Assembly (NCBI GenBank): GCA_934217675.1
Contig: CAKQCV010000052.1
Coordinates: 1-17,547 of the forward strand
Origin: an uncultured Prevotella sp.
GTDB taxonomy: Bacteria; Bacteroidota; Bacteroidia; Bacteroidales; Bacteroidaceae
Length of the DNA stretch: 17,547 nucleotides
Direction: 5' to 3'
Each line of letters opens with the position of its first letter. Position 1 is the stretch's first letter. Position numbers and translations under genes: made by a program. The notes under the pieces were generated by a model, which was not told the origin of the DNA, searched no databases, and saw only the letters and a list, made by a program, of their open reading frames with translations. Shown here in pieces: positions 16,225 to 17,547 of this stretch.

Positions 16225-16359
16225 ATGCCCCTTTCCGTATCGGGCAATAAGACAGAACTGAACGACAATACAAAAACAGCAACACAACACCTCTGACAAT
16301 ACGAAAAACACCCTCTGCAGCAATCCTACTGATTATTTCCAGGCATGAGTCACGCTTGA

Positions 16360-16367
16360 TAACTTTG
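16360..16367 (+). promoter_or_regulatory. Probable promoter of the VirE-N gene
   Basis: TAACTTTG matches TAnnTTTG. A TTTC at 16336-16339 lies 20 bp upstream, the expected -33 spacing with one mismatch. The implied leader is about 22 nt before the ATG at 16396. Confidence 0.6.
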
Positions 16368-16395
16368 CAAACGGAAATCAACAAGACCTGAAAAT

Positions 16396-16989
16396 ATGAA
16401 CGACAAAAAAAACAGAAAAAACGGCAACGTGCCGCAGTTCTCACTCTTCGCTCCGGGGATAAACAAACCCTGCGGACAGAAGCCTTACTTGACGGAGGCA
16501 ACGATGGGCGACGTGTACAGATGGATGAACTCTATGAACATGGTGAAGCTGACGCAGCAGCTGAGAGCTATCACCGACGAAAAGGAACAAAAGAGGTTCA
16601 AGGCGGAAAAACTGCCATTTGCCACATTCAGCGGAACCTTCAGCTACCGAAACCAGAAGGGACTGCTGAAACACAGTTCGCTGCAATGCTTCGACTTTGA
16701 CCACCTGGGCAGCAAGGGCGAAATAAACAGAGTGAGACAGCTGCTCGCCAACGACCCATACTTCTCTACGGAACTGATGTTCACCAGTCCGAGGGGCGAC
16801 GGACTGAAATGGGTGACGAGGATTGACCTGGAACGGGCAACACACGAAAAATGGTATGCAGCCATAAGGAGATACCTCCAGTGCCAATACTCGCTCAATG
16901 CCGACCCAATGCCTGGAAACGTTGCATCGGCATGCTTCCTGTGCTTTGATGCGCAGATGACCATAAACACGGATGTGGCACCTTTCTAA
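16396..16989 (+). CDS. BT4734/VirE-N family primase-like protein, stand-alone
   Basis: This 197-aa protein corresponds to the VirE N-terminal (BT4734-like, PF08800) domain found in Bacteroidetes mobile and accessory loci. Visible motifs are CFDFDHL (98-104), whose spaced aspartates look like the metal site of archaeo-eukaryotic primase folds, SPRGDGLKWV (131-140), and the terminal ACFLCFDAQMTINTDVAPF, where the family usually has a (R)FLSYDPDLYINPNA-like end. The domain is often fused to a helicase-like partner; here it stops at 197 aa. The next gene starts 40 bp later with the PriCT_2 domain expected to follow it, so the two probably work together as a split primase-helicase. Biochemical activity is inferred from fold resemblance. 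Confidence 0.82.
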   Translation: MNDKKNRKNGNVPQFSLFAPGINKPCGQKPYLTEATMGDVYRWMNSMNMVKLTQQLRAITDEKEQKRFKAEKLPFATFSGTFSYRNQKGLLKHSSLQCFDFDHLGSKGEINRVRQLLANDPYFSTELMFTSPRGDGLKWVTRIDLERATHEKWYAAIRRYLQCQYSLNADPMPGNVASACFLCFDAQMTINTDVAPF

Positions 16990-17029
16990 ACAATATAGAC
17001 TCACAATCATAAAATAAAATAAGGAAACA

Positions 17030-17547
17030 ATGGAAAAAAATTTAAACGATTTCAATTTAAACGCTTTCTCAAGCGACAACACCATAAACAACTGCAAGCC
17101 AACGAACCATAACGAATCGCAAGATAAAGCTACAAACAGAACACTGCATCATTCAGAAAGCAACAGCAAGGTGGACGACGACGAGGTGAGAGAGCTCGTG
17201 GCAGCGGTAACAGCCGAGGGGCGCGACATAACAAACGGATATGAAAACTGGCTCAGATTAGGGTTCGCACTGGCAAGCCACTTTGGTGAGGGTGGCAGAC
17301 AGCTCTTCCATGAGCTGAGCCGGATGAACAGCCAATACAACAAAAAGGAGTGCGACCGGAAATTCACATCGTGCCTGAAAAGCGAAGGCAACGGGATTAC
17401 CATCAAAACCTTCTTCCAACTGGTGAAAGATGCTGGCATCAACATAGGAGAAATAAAAAAAAGAAAAATAAAATCTTTACAAAATAGCGCCACTTGCGCC
17501 ACTTGCGCCATTGCGCCAAATACAGAAAATACAGTAAAAACCCCCAT
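17030..17547 (+). CDS. PriCT_2 domain protein, start of a probable helicase-like partner (open at the right edge)
   Basis: The frame from the ATG at 17030 runs open for 172 codons to the window edge. AAGGA lies five bases before the ATG, supporting the start. Residues 1-50 are Asn/Ser-rich and look disordered. Residues about 53-136 match the primase C-terminal 2 domain (PF08707) with NGYENWLRLGFALASHFG and CDRKFTSCLK followed by TIKTFFQLVKDAGI. The last residues form a linker, SATCATCAIAP, encoded by a tandem 9-bp repeat. In related Bacteroidetes proteins this domain precedes a DUF3987 helicase-like domain, and such a domain probably lies beyond the edge. Its pairing with the preceding VirE-N gene supports that reading. 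Confidence 0.75.
   Translation, partial: MEKNLNDFNLNAFSSDNTINNCKPTNHNESQDKATNRTLHHSESNSKVDDDEVRELVAAVTAEGRDITNGYENWLRLGFALASHFGEGGRQLFHELSRMNSQYNKKECDRKFTSCLKSEGNGITIKTFFQLVKDAGINIGEIKKRKIKSLQNSATCATCAIAPNTENTVKTP
17487..17517 (+). repeat. Tandem 9-bp repeat inside the PriCT_2 gene
   Basis: GCGCCACTT occurs at 17487-17495 and 17496-17504, then a shortened GCGCCATT (17505-17512) and GCGCC (17513-17517). It encodes Ala-Thr-Cys steps in a linker between domains. Because the unit is 9 bp, gains or losses keep the frame. Confidence 0.8.

Larger units (their letters stand above)
16003..16395. other. ade-to-primase-cassette spacer with several inverted repeats
   Basis: These 393 bp are noncoding. 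They contain a 12-bp hairpin (16081-16120), a 22-bp near-perfect hairpin (16169-16224), a further copy of its core CCGTATCG (16235-16242), a loosely repeated GACAATAC (16264-16271 and 16295-16302) in A/C-rich sequence, and a promoter (16360-16367). Small plus- and minus-strand frames here have no family resemblance and are dropped. The repeat density suggests the boundary of an accessory insertion. Confidence 0.6.

Noticed and set aside
16003..16323. Small frames in the ade-primase spacer
   Set aside because: They run through the hairpins in both directions without motifs, ribosome binding sites or promoters.
17149..17547. Minus-strand open frame at the right edge
   Set aside because: It is antisense to the PriCT_2 gene, whose plus-strand domain match is good.

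Overview
The window looks like a chromosomal segment from a member of the Bacteroidales, most likely Prevotella or a close relative. The evidence is the atpDC-orf-atpBE gene order, repeated Bacteroidetes-type -7 boxes (TAnnTTTG), weak or absent Shine-Dalgarno sequences before most genes, and several Bacteroidetes-restricted families: DUF4468, the Porin_10-like outer-membrane protein, and the BT4734/VirE-N primase-like protein. This assignment comes from reading the sequence; no database search was run.

Left part (1-6404, all minus strand). Read right to left, this holds an NhaD-type sodium/proton antiporter and 6-phosphofructokinase (pfkA), then a promoter region built around a nested inverted repeat. 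Next comes the F1Fo ATP synthase operon: atpD (beta), atpC (a short epsilon), a four-helix membrane protein of AtpI type, atpB (subunit a, with a signal peptide and a long N-terminal periplasmic region), and the first 24 codons of atpE (subunit c), which runs off the left edge. An ion antiporter, a glycolytic kinase and the ATP synthase sit side by side, so energy metabolism is the theme.

Middle part (6405-12713, plus strand). A divergent intergenic region of about 370 bp carries an imperfect palindromic unit flanked by two copies of a 16-bp sequence that includes the -7 box. It precedes a tightly packed five-gene operon: a secreted DUF4468 protein, a small two-helix membrane protein, a large putative porin, a PLP-dependent aminotransferase and a LolC/E-type permease. 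A strong bidirectional terminator separates this operon from the convergent gene to its right.

Right part (12714-17547). A 395-aa cytoplasmic protein I do not recognise (minus strand, probable TTG start) has a leader with a 10-bp GC-rich hairpin and an unusually strong Shine-Dalgarno. Divergent from it is adenine deaminase, whose mRNA would begin with a perfect 14-bp stem-loop. A 393-bp spacer with two more hairpins follows, one a probable terminator. The window ends in an accessory primase-like cassette: a stand-alone VirE-N/BT4734 protein and the beginning of a PriCT_2 protein that is open at the right edge.

No tRNA, rRNA, CRISPR array, insertion sequence or phage gene was seen. The most uncommon material is the leader hairpins and palindromic elements (3773-3893, 6661-6743, 13939-13962, 14228-14264, 16081-16242), the unrecognised 395-aa gene, and the split primase cassette at the right edge.
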